Below are positions 23,229 to 36,304 of a stretch of 64,000 nucleotides of DNA, piece after piece. This stretch comes from Urechis unicinctus (taxonomy: Eukaryota; Annelida; Polychaeta; Xenopneusta; Urechidae): assembly GCA_034190875.2 (NCBI GenBank), contig CM067354.1:53132897-53196896 (forward strand), given 5' to 3'. The notes under the pieces were generated by a model, which was not told the origin of the DNA, searched no databases, and saw only the letters and a program-made list of their open reading frames with translations. The position numbers and the translations under genes were made by a program. Each line of letters opens with the position of its first letter. Positions within the stretch are counted from its first letter, which is position 1.

Positions 23229-25085
23229 GACAGAGTACTTTTATGCACTGATTAGCGTATAATCAGTATCTTTAACAGGTTGTACCACATGCAAAATGAA
23301 TTCGAAAACAACAGTGCTCTTTCGTTAACCAATTTCCATTAACTTGTGCCGATGGCATGCGTATATCTCTAATTGAAATGTCAATCATAGTTGACAGATG
23401 AGTGTCCCCATGTTCGTGTGGAGCCGACTTTAAGACTGGTATGAGGGCACCAACATACATGCGATCGTGAGTAAACAATTTGATTATCCATGACTGGTAG
23501 AAAACTGACCCATCATCAGATAAATAAATGCAATATGATCCCCTTCAATGTTATTACTAATGGTATTTCAACAATTTTTGTATATACATCATTTTTTGCG
23601 CGAATGCTTAAATAAGATAACACGCCATTATTTTGAAATATTTTGACCCTAGAGAATATAGAAATGAATCGGATCAAGATAATCTGTCAAATTCAGAGGG
23701 TGAAGACATTTATGTCCATCGTGTGAGGCTTAACTATTGGGGGACAATAATCCACTACAGCACATAACATATAAAATGAGATGCTGCGCATGGTATTCCT
23801 ACACTAAAGCCACTTATATACTTCCATGTGCGCGAGTCGCACAAATAGGTTTTAATATTTGTGAGTGATCTGTACTTACTAATTATTTTCAACAATAACC
23901 ATAATGCCTGTCAAACACTCGCGAGATAAGCACGTTGAATTTGGATGATGGACCCTCTCCGTCGCGTTCAGCATGTGCACCGTTAATTTGTAAGCAGTAA
24001 GTAATGCGGTCTGGCATAGCTATTTCTAATCCCATCGAAATCTGAACTATTTAGAAATTTCCTACTAAACAAATACACATGTATACCATTTGCACTGAAG
24101 TATTCGGCCACGTTGATTAATACATATGGTGTAGTAAATTAGAGATAAGGCGATATCAGACAGAAAGTATAATATTGAATGCGGAGGCTGAGTAGATGTA
24201 AGCACACCAGCCCCAACGTTCATTTTCGGTCAAACCCTCACGTCATATAACCAATTGTTATTAACCATTTATATACCCGTCAAACTCGATAGCAAACATT
24301 ATTTGTTATTGATTTACAACGCTCGTTAACACCACAAAATATGCAACTTAGCAGGCTGGTATATACATGGCCAACAAGCAAACGCGTGTATTTTAAATTA
24401 GCATGGAAGATGAGTGCCGAAAATACGTGCGGCTCTTTTGCTGACGCCCTTATTAACTAATAATTTAGACCAACATGCCTGTGTATTTGGTCATTTGACA
24501 GATAATTGGATTCCCTGAACGTTTTTGCTTAATCAACTTCGCAACTGACATCATTAATTGGCTTCAAATGCACGGGTCATATATACGACAACCAACCACA
24601 GTGTAGCACTAGATAAATAAAGGTTTTGCTTAACATGGCTAGTTTATAAAACTAATGCGTCGACATTCGTTTCCGAATTGTTAAATCTAAAATTGATGTT
24701 GCAAGAGCAATTGCTCTTAAGAGTATCAGTAGCTTGAAAAGTATTGATTTTTATGTCAGATCGCCAAAGAAAATGAATTACTGAAAACTGCATTCGTTTT
24801 TCTAACGTACTACGGTGATCAAGGCAAATTGTGGTTTAAGGTAACATAACAAAATGTGTCCTATTAATGAATAATCGTGAAGTACAGCACACGCAAACGA
24901 ATAGGTGCTTGCTGATTACTGATGACGCCCGGATAGTATAAGCAATGTCAACACAGACCAACGCAAGGTGTACCGCGTAAAGGTGGCGTTCCGGGCTCTA
25001 CTAGAATGAATAAAAAAATTCCAAGAATTATAGATAAACGCTTTAATATCAGGAATCTGAACTCTGACTCTGGTGTTTGTCTGTG
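23229..25085. other. Featureless spacer
   Basis: No gene, RNA or repeat partner was recognised. A perfect 16-bp palindrome (AAGAGCAATTGCTCTT) lies at 24703-24718, of unknown significance. Confidence 0.4.
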
Positions 25086-28000
25086 AATCGTGTATCTATG
25101 TATGCATGATGTGTTTATCAAATCCATGAGGGAGTCTTACATTAGATTTTCTCACTTGACCGGTCTTGTGTTAGTTCTACCACATAAATGCATTGGCGTG
25201 AATGATTGTTTTACGCAGGGCACTTGTTCATTTCTAACCATTTGTTTTTTATTCGTAATTTGCATATGCGATGAATATAACAAATTCAGCGAGCTGGATT
25301 TAGGTCACTGTTTAATTGTGTTGTTTCATTTTGGTTTTATTTGTATATCATTGTTTATGGGGCACACAAGCCCCCCGAGTCTCCGTCCCTTGTTAACAGG
25401 TTGATTTTGTACCCATATTGCATTTAGCAAATTAATATCGTCCATATCAAAGTACATATTAAGAAAACATTGTGTCATTTAAACTATTAATAAGCGACTA
25501 TCCATTAGACAAACATGAAAACAGATTGAGTACTTGTTAAAGGCAAATTATTGTTTCAACCTCGTATTTTTTATATCATGTACGGAAGGATATTGGCAAA
25601 TGATCATTATATAGTACAGCGAATACTGTACTATTGTAACTATATTTGACAGCAGAATATAAGCGGAAAATCTCAATTTTTATATATTTTGTTAGGATCG
25701 GCAGGTCTTTGCATTCGAAATGCAGTCAAGCAACTGCATCACAATGCTGCATGCTTTAACGTAAATAGGCCGTCGTGAATATTTATCAATCCAGCTTGTC
25801 GTAAGTATTTTTGCATCGTTTTCAATCTCTCCTTTGGTTATCAACCAGCACAACATTGTGTAGGTGTTTAATATGAGTTTCTTTTCGCTATTAATACTTG
25901 CAAAGATATATAGTTGGATGCTCTTAGTTAAAAGCGTTGATCCCTCAAACCTACTAAAACTTTGCCCCATAATACATCCTTTTTGTTGTTTGTTTAAAGC
26001 AAACGCCATGCTTGTATTACATGCCAAATAATGCTTGCACAGCGTCGTCTGAGATCGGTAATCAACTGATTGAGAGGGAAATCGATCATATCAAGGATGC
26101 CATGTCTCGTTTATCGAATATGTTTGTCGCTGCACAATGCCTGGATATTGAGAGTCAACTTTAATGGTGTGTATTCTCCGTGCTCTGACTCTACGGATAG
26201 TTTCGCAACTGTATATCGACCATAGGCTAATCAAGTAGTGCATCAAGTGGTTAACAAAGCTAACACCGAATAATGTTATCTGATTTTATCCTCTTATTAT
26301 TATCAAATGATATATGTTTCATGGCATTTATTCAACTTTCAACCAAGTACTGCACAGCTGAATATTTGGGATATTCTTGCATATCAAATTCGCCTTATTA
26401 TTCACCTCTTGATATTATTCGGATTTCAGAATAATTTTGACGTTATCTTCCGGAACATTCAAAGTCATTATTTGCTGTATTATACATGTTGAGCGGGGCA
26501 TGGGACCAACAGGGCTGTGAATAATTAACATGTTGCCGGGTGATCCTATTAAAACAATGGCTAAGCAGATGTTGCTGCTTGCCTCAATTGCATGTTAGGA
26601 ATTTGCTAGTTCAAGTGTTCTTTAATTACCCAACGAAATGCTGCATGGCCAATATGTGCCCCTATGAGTCCATCAAGTTTGAATGGCAGGCTAAAATCAC
26701 AAGCGTTTGACTCGGGATAGGATTCCGTTCCGCTATTTCACCTGTACCTGTAACAACTTTATCGACATTGCTTCAACGCAACGTTGTTATATTATATTCA
26801 AGTGGCTCAAGCAGCATGCATCAATTCATTTGGAATTACATTTGTAGGCACCAATATTTTGCCTATTAGTTTACAATTACATGCTCGTTTTGCAGACTTT
26901 AACACTTCATCGTATAAACAAATTGCATTTGACAAGTCGTCGGCAAAATAATACGAGACACGCCTTTGTTATTAGTCTTAAGTGGTCTGTCGTTCCATTT
27001 AACGTCATATCTGACAACCACGAGGACCACATATCCAGCGGCTTTTCGGAATTTGAATAAGGAGTGGTGATACAGGCAACTGATACATCGGGAAAACGAA
27101 TACATACCCCGTTGTGGTAGCAGAAACAATCTGTCAAAACACAGCACTATAATGACTGGTATTCACGTCGCGTTTTTATCCGACGATATGCAGTCGGCGC
27201 ACCGCGAAATATCATCTCAAATCACATTTTACCGCAGTAAACCGTTATCTCTATCGATAAGCGTGCTTTGCTGCGAGTATGCTTTGACGTAAGAGAGATT
27301 AAACTCATAACCAATGATTTGTAGCATGCTATATAAGCCACGCTGTCTTGTTATTTCAAATATATCATAATGGTACAGTAGACAGGACCCTTCAATTGCA
27401 ATATAGCACCTCTGCTCTGACGAGATTACATTTATATTAGATTATGACCCACAAAGACAGTAACGCAATGTTTATATAGCCATGAAAACCGGTTCATTTG
27501 AAAGCAGAGTCGGCTAATATTGATTGGGGGCAGATTCAGTTTCATACATCATTTGAACCTGGCACGGCTCTGCAGAGAAACACGCACGTGCTCTACATAT
27601 AATTACATTTCATTGCTAACAACCCTATAGTGTTTGTCATTTTCTGTTACAACGAATGTCAAGCATAATCCATATCCCTCATTTTATCATGCTACATGAA
27701 ATCAATTAGTTAATTCACATAAGCGTATACTCTCAATAACCCATGGCAAAATAGCTAAGACCAACATAGCGATAGAGGAATCGGGAGTTTAACGCCTTCC
27801 AACAATGCATCACTACTTTTATTGTTGCTGGACATGCTGCTTCGCTCCATGATAAACAGCAGGTAAATGTTACTCTTATGACAGATCCAACGATTGGAGA
27901 GGATTGTAATGGATAAGCGTATCAGCGATTGTATATTTAGTCATAAGGAGTAAACATGATCAAATATCCGTGCGAAATTAGCGATCATGCTAATTCATGT

Positions 28001-28900
28001 TTTTCTTTATCAACACTGTACACACAGAATGTTTTTCTAGTTCATACAAATTTGGCCCATTTGAGGCACAGATGTCCGCAAAGCCATAAACGTAACTCAA
28101 ACCAATATTTGAACGGTGTTTATTGGGATGTGTTATAAGGTCGGATATTAATGCCGCGAGTAACAGCCTCAAGCTTCAAGCGGTAACTTCGAGTTACCAA
28201 ATGTGGTATAAAAAGCAGCCGTCTCTAGGCGCTCATCATGTGGGATCCACATGAACATTTAGATTGCCTGCGGAAGTAAACTTCCTTTTATAACTACCTG
28301 CGCGTTTACTTCTGCTTACAGTAGCATGCGTAAATGGTAATATTGATCATAACGTATTACCAATAACCCGACACCATCGTATACACATATAACTTGCCGG
28401 AAAGGCGCCGATGCTGTTATTTGCGGACATTTGTTTATCTCCATCTTTAGGGAGTGCCGAATAATCATATTGCAACCACAGTAGTTATCTAACCATATAT
28501 CTACTATGCTTTTCCGGGAATCGCCTCTATGTTTATATTTTTTCTTGAGGTTGTCATCAAGTCCTAACATGGTCGATGACAGTTCGTCCTAGCACTTGCA
28601 CAGAGGTTCGATGAGTAGTGTGATATATCGCTTATTCATATAAACGACATCCCGTGCTCTTGCTATCCTAATTCCAATAAATCAAATAACACGTGTACTC
28701 GAAGCGTCGACATTTTTTCCACAATCTATTTATAGGTGGCTGTATGCAAACAACTACAGCATCGTCATCTGTTCATGTGGCTCCAGGTGCGAGTCATAAA
28801 ATGATGGATCGACAGATTTGACAGAGGACTAAATGATAGCTTATCGAATCACCAATTAGCGTCTGGGTGATTTGAGATAAGCTCTGTAGTGCATCAATAT
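25086..28900. other. Spacer with unfamiliar short open frames only
   Basis: The longest frames are 25090-25404 plus (104 codons, with two hydrophobic stretches around residues 46-60 and 75-92) and 25692-26027 minus (111 codons). Neither matches a family I know. At this base composition frames of this size are expected by chance in 64 kb. Several overlapping frames lie near 26899-27147. Nothing else was seen. Confidence 0.4.
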
Positions 28901-30045
28901 CAACCATTGTTAGGAAGGCCGTGTCCTATAACCTAATGATTGTATCAATGTCACTAGCTTGTCTGTTTTGGGCAAAATTCAAGTCGGCCGCCATATATTT
29001 ACGCATATTCATAAAAATCCATTTTGGAAGAATAATTTGCTATCCAATTGCACACAATGGCGTGATCCTTCATAAATCTGCAGATAAATATATCCAATAC
29101 GACACTCTCGTTGAAACTCATGTTGAATAAATTTCCACTTCTTAGGAAAGCGAGCTTTTCCCCGTTTGTTTTTAATTTCATCGATATCTGTACCAGTTAC
29201 ACTCGTCTTTTGTTTTAACAGGTAGATCGATGATGACAAATGACGCATCAAATCAAGCTTAACTAGATATTCCCCTCTGTGAACTTCATCATCGGCGATT
29301 AGTGTATCGTTCTTTGCATTAAAAAGAATTCCACAAAGAACCCGTGCCCAATACAGCATATTGATAAACAAATAAATACTGACGGGTCACAAGGTTGTGA
29401 ATCCGAGTCAGCAATATACTGTTTTGCTTTTACAAACTCAATTAAATTCATTATTATACGATCAAGGTTTAATGCATTCACCATGCGCTGTATGGTAGCC
29501 TGGTATAATCTGACCCAGACTGATGAGATGCAGCGTTAACAGGTGATGTCCAAAAATGCTAATATTGTAACACTTGCAACTTGTTGAATACCCATTACCT
29601 TAGCGTTCCATTAAATTGATGTGAGGGGCAAAAGTGAGCGGCAACAGAGCTTAATTGTTATATATCTAATTACTTAAAAGCGGTATGAGAATTTCATATG
29701 TGACCGTGCCTCGTCCTGCATACGCATTTATTTGTCTTCAACCATCGATACCACTACCTTTGGATGCGTACAATTAGCAGAGCAGCGAAGCACATACCGT
29801 TACCAACCCCTAAGCAAAATCACCATTGACTGCAGGTTCAAGCACAATCTGAATACTACACGATTCAGCTGTGGTTAAAAGCACCTATAAGTATTTCCCT
29901 TTTGTATGCCACCAGCGAGTAAGTTGATACTTTAAATGCTTCTAACGGTTGCAGAACTGGGACACAATATGTAGGCTTGGTAACAACATTTGCCAATGTC
30001 GCATTAACTGTGCAAAAAGGTCCGCCGATTGATGACGTATATATT
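28901..30045. other. Spacer with one 120-codon frame of unknown status
   Basis: A minus-strand frame at 29009-29371 (120 codons, rich in charged residues, with segment DIDEIKNKRGKARFPKKW) is the least low-complexity of the long frames here, but no family is recognised. A different-frame minus ORF (28999-29181) and a plus-strand ORF (28921-29130) overlap it. I give it no function and do not call it a gene. Confidence 0.35.
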
Positions 30046-30049
30046 ATAG

Positions 30050-30335
30050 TATTAAATAGCTCACTGTGCCAATCCATTTTCTTAACAATATCGTTAATAT
30101 TATAATGGTAATTGCAGATTCAGGGTGCTCTGTATCCTCATTATCCTGCTTAATGGATAATACATTTTTGATTTACCTCTACCACTGACAATAGTTTAAA
30201 TTTGAATACCGTGGTGGCAGAGAAAATAAGTTTTCTTCTTCATGGTGCAACAATGCTTCTCATAATAAACTGTTCGTGCTCTCTTTCTGATGGCCGTAGA
30301 ACAGATTTTATTTTTTGAGAAGTCATTGATTAAAG
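30050..30335 (+). repeat. Local repeat pair, first copy (pairs with 31180-31465)
   Basis: Both copies share GCCAATCCATTTTC/GCCAGTCCATTTTC, GTTAATAT.ATAATGG, a GCTCT.TATCC.ATT, TTTTTGATTTA, ACTGACAATAG, a GCAGAGAAAAT/GCGCAGAAAAT, and CAGATTTT..TTTTTGAGA with TTGATTAAA. The spacing is about 1.12 kb, head to tail, so this is an old tandem duplication. Confidence 0.8.
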
Positions 30336-30339
30336 AAAC

Positions 30340-30800
30340 AGTAGCCGGCTTTTGAGCAGAATCGTCATTGTGGGGTATGACGAAACAACCAACGGTCTCA
30401 ATGAAGACTAAGTAAGATACGCCGCAGGCTATGTGTTGGAGTTAATGTGCAATATTGTCCTGTATAAAGGTGAGGGGGAGAGGGACGGTTATAGGAAATA
30501 TATATGCTTCGTTGTCGAATGCAGTGACCTAGAGTGTTATTTGTATTATGCGTATTACGGTTATGTTGATTACCATTGAGATATACCAGCACGGTATGCG
30601 CCATGGATAGCGATTAACTTGTTATCAAGCATACTTATTACAGGGCGAATCCTCAGATTCGTTTGTTTAAAGGTTCGATCATAATAGAAGAGGTTAAAGT
30701 TTTACCTTTTGATATTGATAATGGTTAGGAATGAAAACGAAGGCCTACTGACCTGTTTGCCTCCGATATTAAATTACACTTTATCACGAGCGTCAGTTTC
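30340..30800 (+). repeat. Repeat pair, first copy (pairs with 36305-36590)
   Basis: Shared steps in order: TATGACG(A/T)AACAACCAACGGTCTCAATG, ATACGCCGCAG(G/A)CTATG, a GGTTCGAT, TTTGATAT, GGTTAGGAAT.AAAACGAA, and CCTCCGATATT. The second copy is shorter by about 170 bp. It is non-coding. Confidence 0.75.
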
Positions 30801-31179
30801 TAAGTAACCAATAGGATCCTCCAAAACCATCATATTCAGAAATGCAAACATTACCTCGTCCGCTTCAATAAATGGTTCTCGTTTTGTGCTTAGTCATTTA
30901 TTATCTGTGATTAGATGGTTTTGCAAGTTGTACATTAAATGCCAACCAGCGTTCTCGAGAGAAAGATCAACTGAATCGTATCTAAAAATATATTCTTTTG
31001 GAACTACTAATCAGTATATTTTTTACACGCCTTTGCATACCATAGTGTGGTTGTGTTTTGTTATTGATGGCATTGTGCATCGTAATACTGGCATGCGTAT
31101 TTGCAGAAATGGAGTGTTATACATATTACTTTGAGGGAGTAATACATTTAGAATTTTCCTGTATTGGAATGCAAATTTG
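30801..31179. other. Spacer inside the 1.12-kb tandem unit
   Basis: A plus-strand frame (30886-31134, 82 codons) and a minus-strand frame (31023-31208) overlap. Neither has a known domain. Confidence 0.4.
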
Positions 31180-31465
31180 CCTATGTTGCGCCAGTCCATT
31201 TTCCTCACTACGTGGTTAATATAATAATGGAAATTATAGAAAAATAGAGATGCTCTATGTATCCATATTCTCTTGCTTTCTTGTTAATATGTTTTTGATT
31301 TATCTGCTCAACTGACAATAGCTTCAATTCTAATATCGTTGCGGCGCAGAAAATCAATTCAATTCTACAATTGGTAACACTTTTTCTCATTAGAAACGGT
31401 TTTGGATCTCATTCTACAAAAAGAAGTCCAGATTTTGCTTTTTGAGATGGAATTGATTAAAAAAA
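31180..31465 (+). repeat. Local repeat pair, second copy (pairs with 30050-30335)
   Basis: This is the second head-to-tail copy of the 30050 block. A short plus-strand frame (31402-31584) starts in it and is not conserved in the first copy. Confidence 0.8.
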
Positions 31466-33500
31466 ACAAGGTCTTGATACAAGAAACATTCGACGTCATT
31501 CCAATGGGCACTGCCCGAAGCTATGCTCTCGTTCTGTTTGATATAATGCCAGTCGCATTCTCATGGAAAGAAGGCTGGCGATGAGGCAATCATGTCATTA
31601 TGAACCATCAGTTATATGTTCTTAATTATATTTGCCAGATAAAGACGGATTGGTCTGTAAATGTTTTGATGACCAATATAACTGAACTAACTACAATAGC
31701 ACAGTTTTGGACTGGCGGGTGTGCTGCACTATACCAGCATCCAGTTTGGATAACGTTCACCTGGTACTGTAAATCTTGACACGATATTTTTGTTATTTAG
31801 ATGAGAACTGTTTGGATTTCTTAGACTCGGTTAGCAACAAATCTAAATGGAATTTATCACTGACGACGCATCCCTACTTCACGATAAAACTACAAACTAG
31901 CAGGAAGTCTTCATAGCTATATATTTTATTGGTTAAACTGAGGTAAATTTAACTACGATGTATTGACTATGCTGTATATATTCTAGCATTATAAATTAAT
32001 TTGGTTAAACGTATCAGTGTTTCTAATACTATACATTCCACTCTCGTAAGAATCTATCGCTTGACAGGGCAGTTATGTTGCGCAATGAGTTCAGCGAATT
32101 ATCTAGCTTTGTTTATGTTCTGCGAATAATTAATATATTGAATTAGAATAACAGCGCTGTGATGCTCCTTTGTCATAACTACTATACAATTAAGCTCTTC
32201 TATTGTTTCGTATTACGACAGAGTATCCAATTATTAATGTCTATCAACAACAAACACTGATGGTTGTATCAGAACTGTGATGTAGGACGCGCCCTATGGT
32301 TCATGAGGAATTCCATCGCCATATGTCATATTATCATCAGCAATACGTTGGATCATCATTTGCCATTGGGTATAACTTGCTGATTTTGATTGAAGTGGCA
32401 TAAAAAACGTTTGGCGTAGCGACTGTCATGATTCGGTCTTGCCCTCACGAATCTCTGCGGACAATCGGCTTTTACTCAGATATATGCTCGACATGTTATA
32501 ATGAATCATATTATACTGATATCGAGAATTAATCAAATAAGGCATGTAGTAGAGGCCTTTAAATTTGCATGCAATGCGTTTCTGATAAAAATGCGACGAT
32601 CATTTGCTTAGTCAATTTCTGCATCATCCACGATAGGTCAGCTGCAAAGCAGAAAGACAGCTGTAATTTTGCTTAATCAGATTATTTTGCTTATGACGAC
32701 GCATACATCGAAGTGCAATTGGCGCGATACCGCATACGCCTTGTGCGATAAATAAAATATACTCTCTATTAATGAAGTGGTCTAATTTTTGCAGTATTAC
32801 ATTCGCTTTATAGCTTAATGTATTATTTTCGTTATAGTAGCATTTCTGTATAATTAAGCAGCCTCCTCGAGAATTGTAGGAAAACTGATATAGTTGAATT
32901 GCTCAGTTTTAACCAGCAGCATAATATCCGACATGAAGTATTATAATAGCGGTTTTATTGCAAATATTCAAAACTCAGCGTTTCCTGTGTTTCACAACCA
33001 ATCACGCCAACTCTGATAATAAATGCCTTTGACTAAGCCAACCTTTAATTGTATATCATACATTTGGGTTTGGCGCCTTGCATAACTGACAGCTTTTGTC
33101 TGAGCCAACTGCTTCAGAGTCTTGGCATACAAATGAATAATGCGATTTGATGGTTGATCGCACGACAGATGTGTGGCCTAGATGCACGACTACAGTGTCA
33201 GCCAAATACATGTGTTGGATTGAATAAATTACTATTTGATAGGCAGTTTGACTCCACAGTTGTTGGTCGCTATTCCTCGCACGCTCATCTCTCATAGTTT
33301 ATCCCCGGAGGTTTGCAAGATATAGCGGATTCTCCCCATACATCGGGTCCCTAGCCATAACACCATCCGTTCCACCACGCGAACTAAACAGTATTTGGCC
33401 CGTCACGTGTCATACACATAAATATAAACAGAGTGTAGTTATTTGCACGATTCAGCTGGTAATCCACATGTCACCATCGGCCTGAAACACGACGCGAGTT
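31466..33500. other. Featureless spacer
   Basis: About 2 kb with no gene, RNA or clear repeat. ATCAGCAATACG (32335-32346) also occurs at 3445, 46937 and 53115, possibly a trace of an old dispersed repeat. The minus-strand frame at 33056-33295 is unfamiliar. Confidence 0.4.
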
Positions 33501-34337
33501 TATTTCTGATCCATCGCATCTTCATCTAGTATATCGTGCACTTAAGTTAATTCTTATTATTGTAATTATAGCTTAATTACACATATTGCAGTACAGAGTG
33601 TTGTAAATTAATATGTTTGCAAATGAGATTACATCATGCTTATCAGGGTACTACGGTCAAATGATATTATTTACAGTTTTGCAAACATAATCGCCAATTT
33701 GTAGTATTTTCGCTGCTACGAACAAGCTCTGTCAAAGTCTTGTTGACAGTGAAACCATCATCTGAGAACGCAGCATAAATGCACTACGTATCAATGTGTT
33801 TCCAATTGTTCAATTAACGTTGCGAATCTTGCCTGTTTACAGTAAAGACAAGACTTGAGACCCAGCTGTGCCGGGGTACTTACATGGTGTTATATTGTCT
33901 TTAATTTATACTTTATGCTGTTGGTGTCATAGATGGAAAGTTTGATATCAATTTCTATCGTTTCTACCTTTATAGATTTGTAATAATAATAACAATAATG
34001 AAGTAGTGTTGTTCAATGTTGTGCGGGTTGTCTATTCTCTTTCTTTTGCTAGCATAACACCACAGACTACTTGCTGAGGCATTACTTTATATGTCTCAAT
34101 ATCAATGTGGTGTTCTGTTGTTCAAAGACTTTTTCGATCGATTTACATTTAGAAAATCATGTGCACGGAGCAATTATGACTGAAATGCAAATAATTGCGA
34201 GCATAAGGGTCAGCGTCAAAATGATTCACCAATAATGCAGCAATTTGTGAATGTAGGTGGCTATGTGCCTATGATGATAATTCTTATTCTCTCCAAATCG
34301 TCACATATTGTACCAAATAAAACAAAATGTCAGCCTG

Positions 34338-34403
<66 letters not shown>

Positions 34404-34432
34404 TATCATCATCATCAACAACAACAACAAAA
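34338..34432. repeat. Compound (CAT)n-(CAA)n microsatellite
   Basis: About 26 CAT units with one CATTAT interruption run into about five CAA units. Depending on frame it reads as poly-Ser or poly-His/poly-Gln, which is why two plus-strand frames (34235-34552, 34308-34499) span it. Neither has any other recognisable feature. Confidence 0.95.
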
Positions 34433-35634
34433 GTTACAATCCAGCTTCTTTCAACAATTGCAACGGCAACCAATCCATTTGCCGTTGAGACACGCGTAAA
34501 GGTAGGGATGGTAACGGATCGGGTATATTGCTTAGTTAGTTCATCCCGTTAATAAACGTCGTTGATTAATGTCAATTGAAAAATAGATAAAACTGACGTC
34601 AATTTTAAAGCTGATTAAGTACGATATGAGCTAAACTAAACACAAAAGCATATGTTGGATAATTGTCCAATGAAGTTTTTTCAGTTGTTGTAAAGGTATG
34701 TAAGAAATAAGAATGAACCAAAACGAATTAATGTCATGTTTTATTTACTTTCATCGGTAAAATACAACCTAGGATTAAACAATGATTCTTTGATAGCGAA
34801 TCTAATTATTTGCCACCCATAAGTATAGAATAAGTAAAACGGTCAGATATGTATAAGTCATATGTCTTGCTGAGGTAAATGATTGATAGAATCAATTTTG
34901 AATTACCGACCCAGCTGCAGTCTGTGCCAAAGTCATTACCTCAATCGGCAGATGACAGTAATGAGAGGAGTATTACCTTAAAGAATAGTGGGTGACTAAT
35001 GTAGATCTGTGGATTTTGTTTTTAAATTAATTAATTTCACACAATCGCACCTGTCCTGTTCCATAGAGAAACCCTCATAATGTCCATGATCGATAGGGTG
35101 GGATAACGGTGAGGACTGAGGAATCCTATAATAGGCCGAATAATCGCCAAAAATACACATATTCTTACACATAAATTTACAAGCGGTAATAACCATGTAT
35201 AATTATTGTTATATATAATAAAATGAACGCATTGCAAAGGGATATAACCAATGGAATAAATCAATGATAATAACAATTGATGTCATAATTTAGTCTGCTG
35301 CAGTCCAGTGTGATGCATGTATTGTGGAACGGTTTCACTTTCCCAAATTAGCGACACAGTGTCCTTGTCAAATGACTTCACGTGAATCCTGGTACGCGTT
35401 TATAAGCATGGTGTTGTTTTCATAGTTTTTGTCTATTTGCATAGATACTATTACTGCTGAATACACTAGGGACAATGTGCCTTTTCCTTGATATGTAAGT
35501 ACTAATTCCTTCGACTAAATGACTTTTTGTAAGCAGCGAATGTAATCTACGCCTGCTATATTGTAATGGTCACGTTATATGCTAGTTTGAAGATGAAAAA
35601 CGTGAATATTTCACTCAGCCCTGGCATCGTTTTA

Positions 35635-35960
35635 TCGTCAGTCGTGCTTGAAGAGAATTGTGAATGCACGGATTTTAGTGTAAATTGTGCATTAAAATCC
35701 TTATAATTGTATATATATTTTTTCCTCCTGAACGACAACCAGTTTTGTCAATGACGTATTGACTCTAAACTGCAAGGCAAATACTCAATTCGATACAGGC
35801 AGTCATCCACGCAATCGAAGCTTGATATGTGGTGAGACCAAAATATAATTGAGACTGTAACTTGTCTTGCTTTTATCCTAGCCCTGGGACTGGAAACCAG
35901 AAATTACAAGTCGGTACTTCTATCCCGCTATCCACTGAACATTCGACCGGCGATGCATTG
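35635..35960 (-). repeat. Three-copy dispersed repeat, copy 1
   Basis: This is related to 40445-40770 and 53460-53790. Shared steps on the plus strand are GTC(A/G)GTCGTG, GTGCATTA, CGACAACCA, ATTCGAT, a CTTG(T/G)CTTGC, TTATCCTA(G/A)CCC..GGACTGGAA, AGACATTACAA/AGAAATTACAA and GCGATGC. The minus-strand end of this copy looks like a tRNA (listed separately), so this could be a tRNA-derived SINE-like family read from the minus strand. Confidence 0.6.
35877..35949 (-). other. Degenerate tRNA-like sequence
   Basis: On the minus strand this 73-bp stretch resembles a tRNA gene. There is an A-box-like TGTTCAGTGGATA, an anticodon-loop-like CTTGTAA, and a T-arm of exactly 17 nt (CTGGTTTCCAGTCCCAG) that is B-box-like and sits 7 nt before the expected 3' end. 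The 5' acceptor strand does not pair with GGCTAGG, and the D and anticodon stems are poor, so it is not a functional tRNA. The 3' half is shared, more decayed, with the copies at 40.7 and 53.7 kb. It is best read as a tRNA-derived relic; chance resemblance is possible. Confidence 0.3.
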
Positions 35961-36000
35961 ATTCAGTAAATACAGCAAGCACTACAAGGTTCCGCACTGT

Positions 36001-36304
36001 CATACTCCATGAAACACCAGTCCTTTAGGAGGTGAAACCGCTGTCGTTTGAAACGCAGTTTATTTCAAAAACTGAAAGATCTTCAAATAGGTTTACTGAA
36101 GCTGGTCACTGCAATTAAAGTTTTACAATGCGTTCCATGATGCCCAGATATCATTCAATAAAATACCAATTAGGAGCTTATGTTACATGCAAGTATTGGT
36201 GTAAAAATGACTTGAATTGCTCCGCCAGATGCGTAACTATTCCCCATGTTAGGCGAGCTACAACTCGGTATAACACTAACCTAATGGTGTGTATTGACAA
36301 GGCA
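36001..36304. other. Featureless spacer
   Basis: Opposing short frames (36128-36325 plus, 36178-36369 minus) without known domains. Confidence 0.35.

Larger units (their letters stand above)
33510..36000 (+). repeat. Ancient repeat region related to 39.3-40.8 kb and 36.8-37.2 kb
   Basis: Several sub-blocks have relatives downstream in the same orientation, but the order differs: 33735-33880 against 40210-40360 (AACCATCATCTGAG, GCAGCAT, TTGCGAATCT), 33945-34260 against 36825-37190 (TTTCTATC.TTTCTA, TTCAATGTTGTGCG), 34870-35020 against 39345-39490 (GATGGCAGTAATGAGA and GATGACAGTAATGAGA; CAGC.GCAGT), and 35635-35915 against 40445-40720. This indicates repeated duplication and rearrangement rather than one event. 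Confidence 0.6.

Noticed and set aside
24703..24718. 16-bp perfect palindrome as a regulatory site
   Set aside because: A single palindrome of this size is expected by chance in tens of kilobases and has no supporting context.
25090..25404. 104-codon frame with hydrophobic stretches, possible membrane protein
   Set aside because: T-rich DNA gives Phe, Leu and Ile-rich frames by chance. There is no repeat partner or family match to support it.
29009..29371. 120-codon minus-strand frame
   Set aside because: Its length is within chance expectation for an AT-rich 64-kb window read in six frames, no domain was recognised, and other frames overlap it.
34338..34416. CRISPR-like regular repetition
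   Set aside because: It is a trinucleotide microsatellite without spacers. No CRISPR array was seen anywhere, and the window is eukaryotic in character.
34235..34552. Poly-Ser or poly-His open frames
   Set aside because: They exist only because the (CAT)n tract has no stop in two frames; the flanks have no recognisable domain.
35877..35949. Functional tRNA gene
   Set aside because: The acceptor ends do not pair, the D and anticodon stems are poor and the T-loop departs from the TTCGAAT consensus. It was kept only as a tRNA-like relic.
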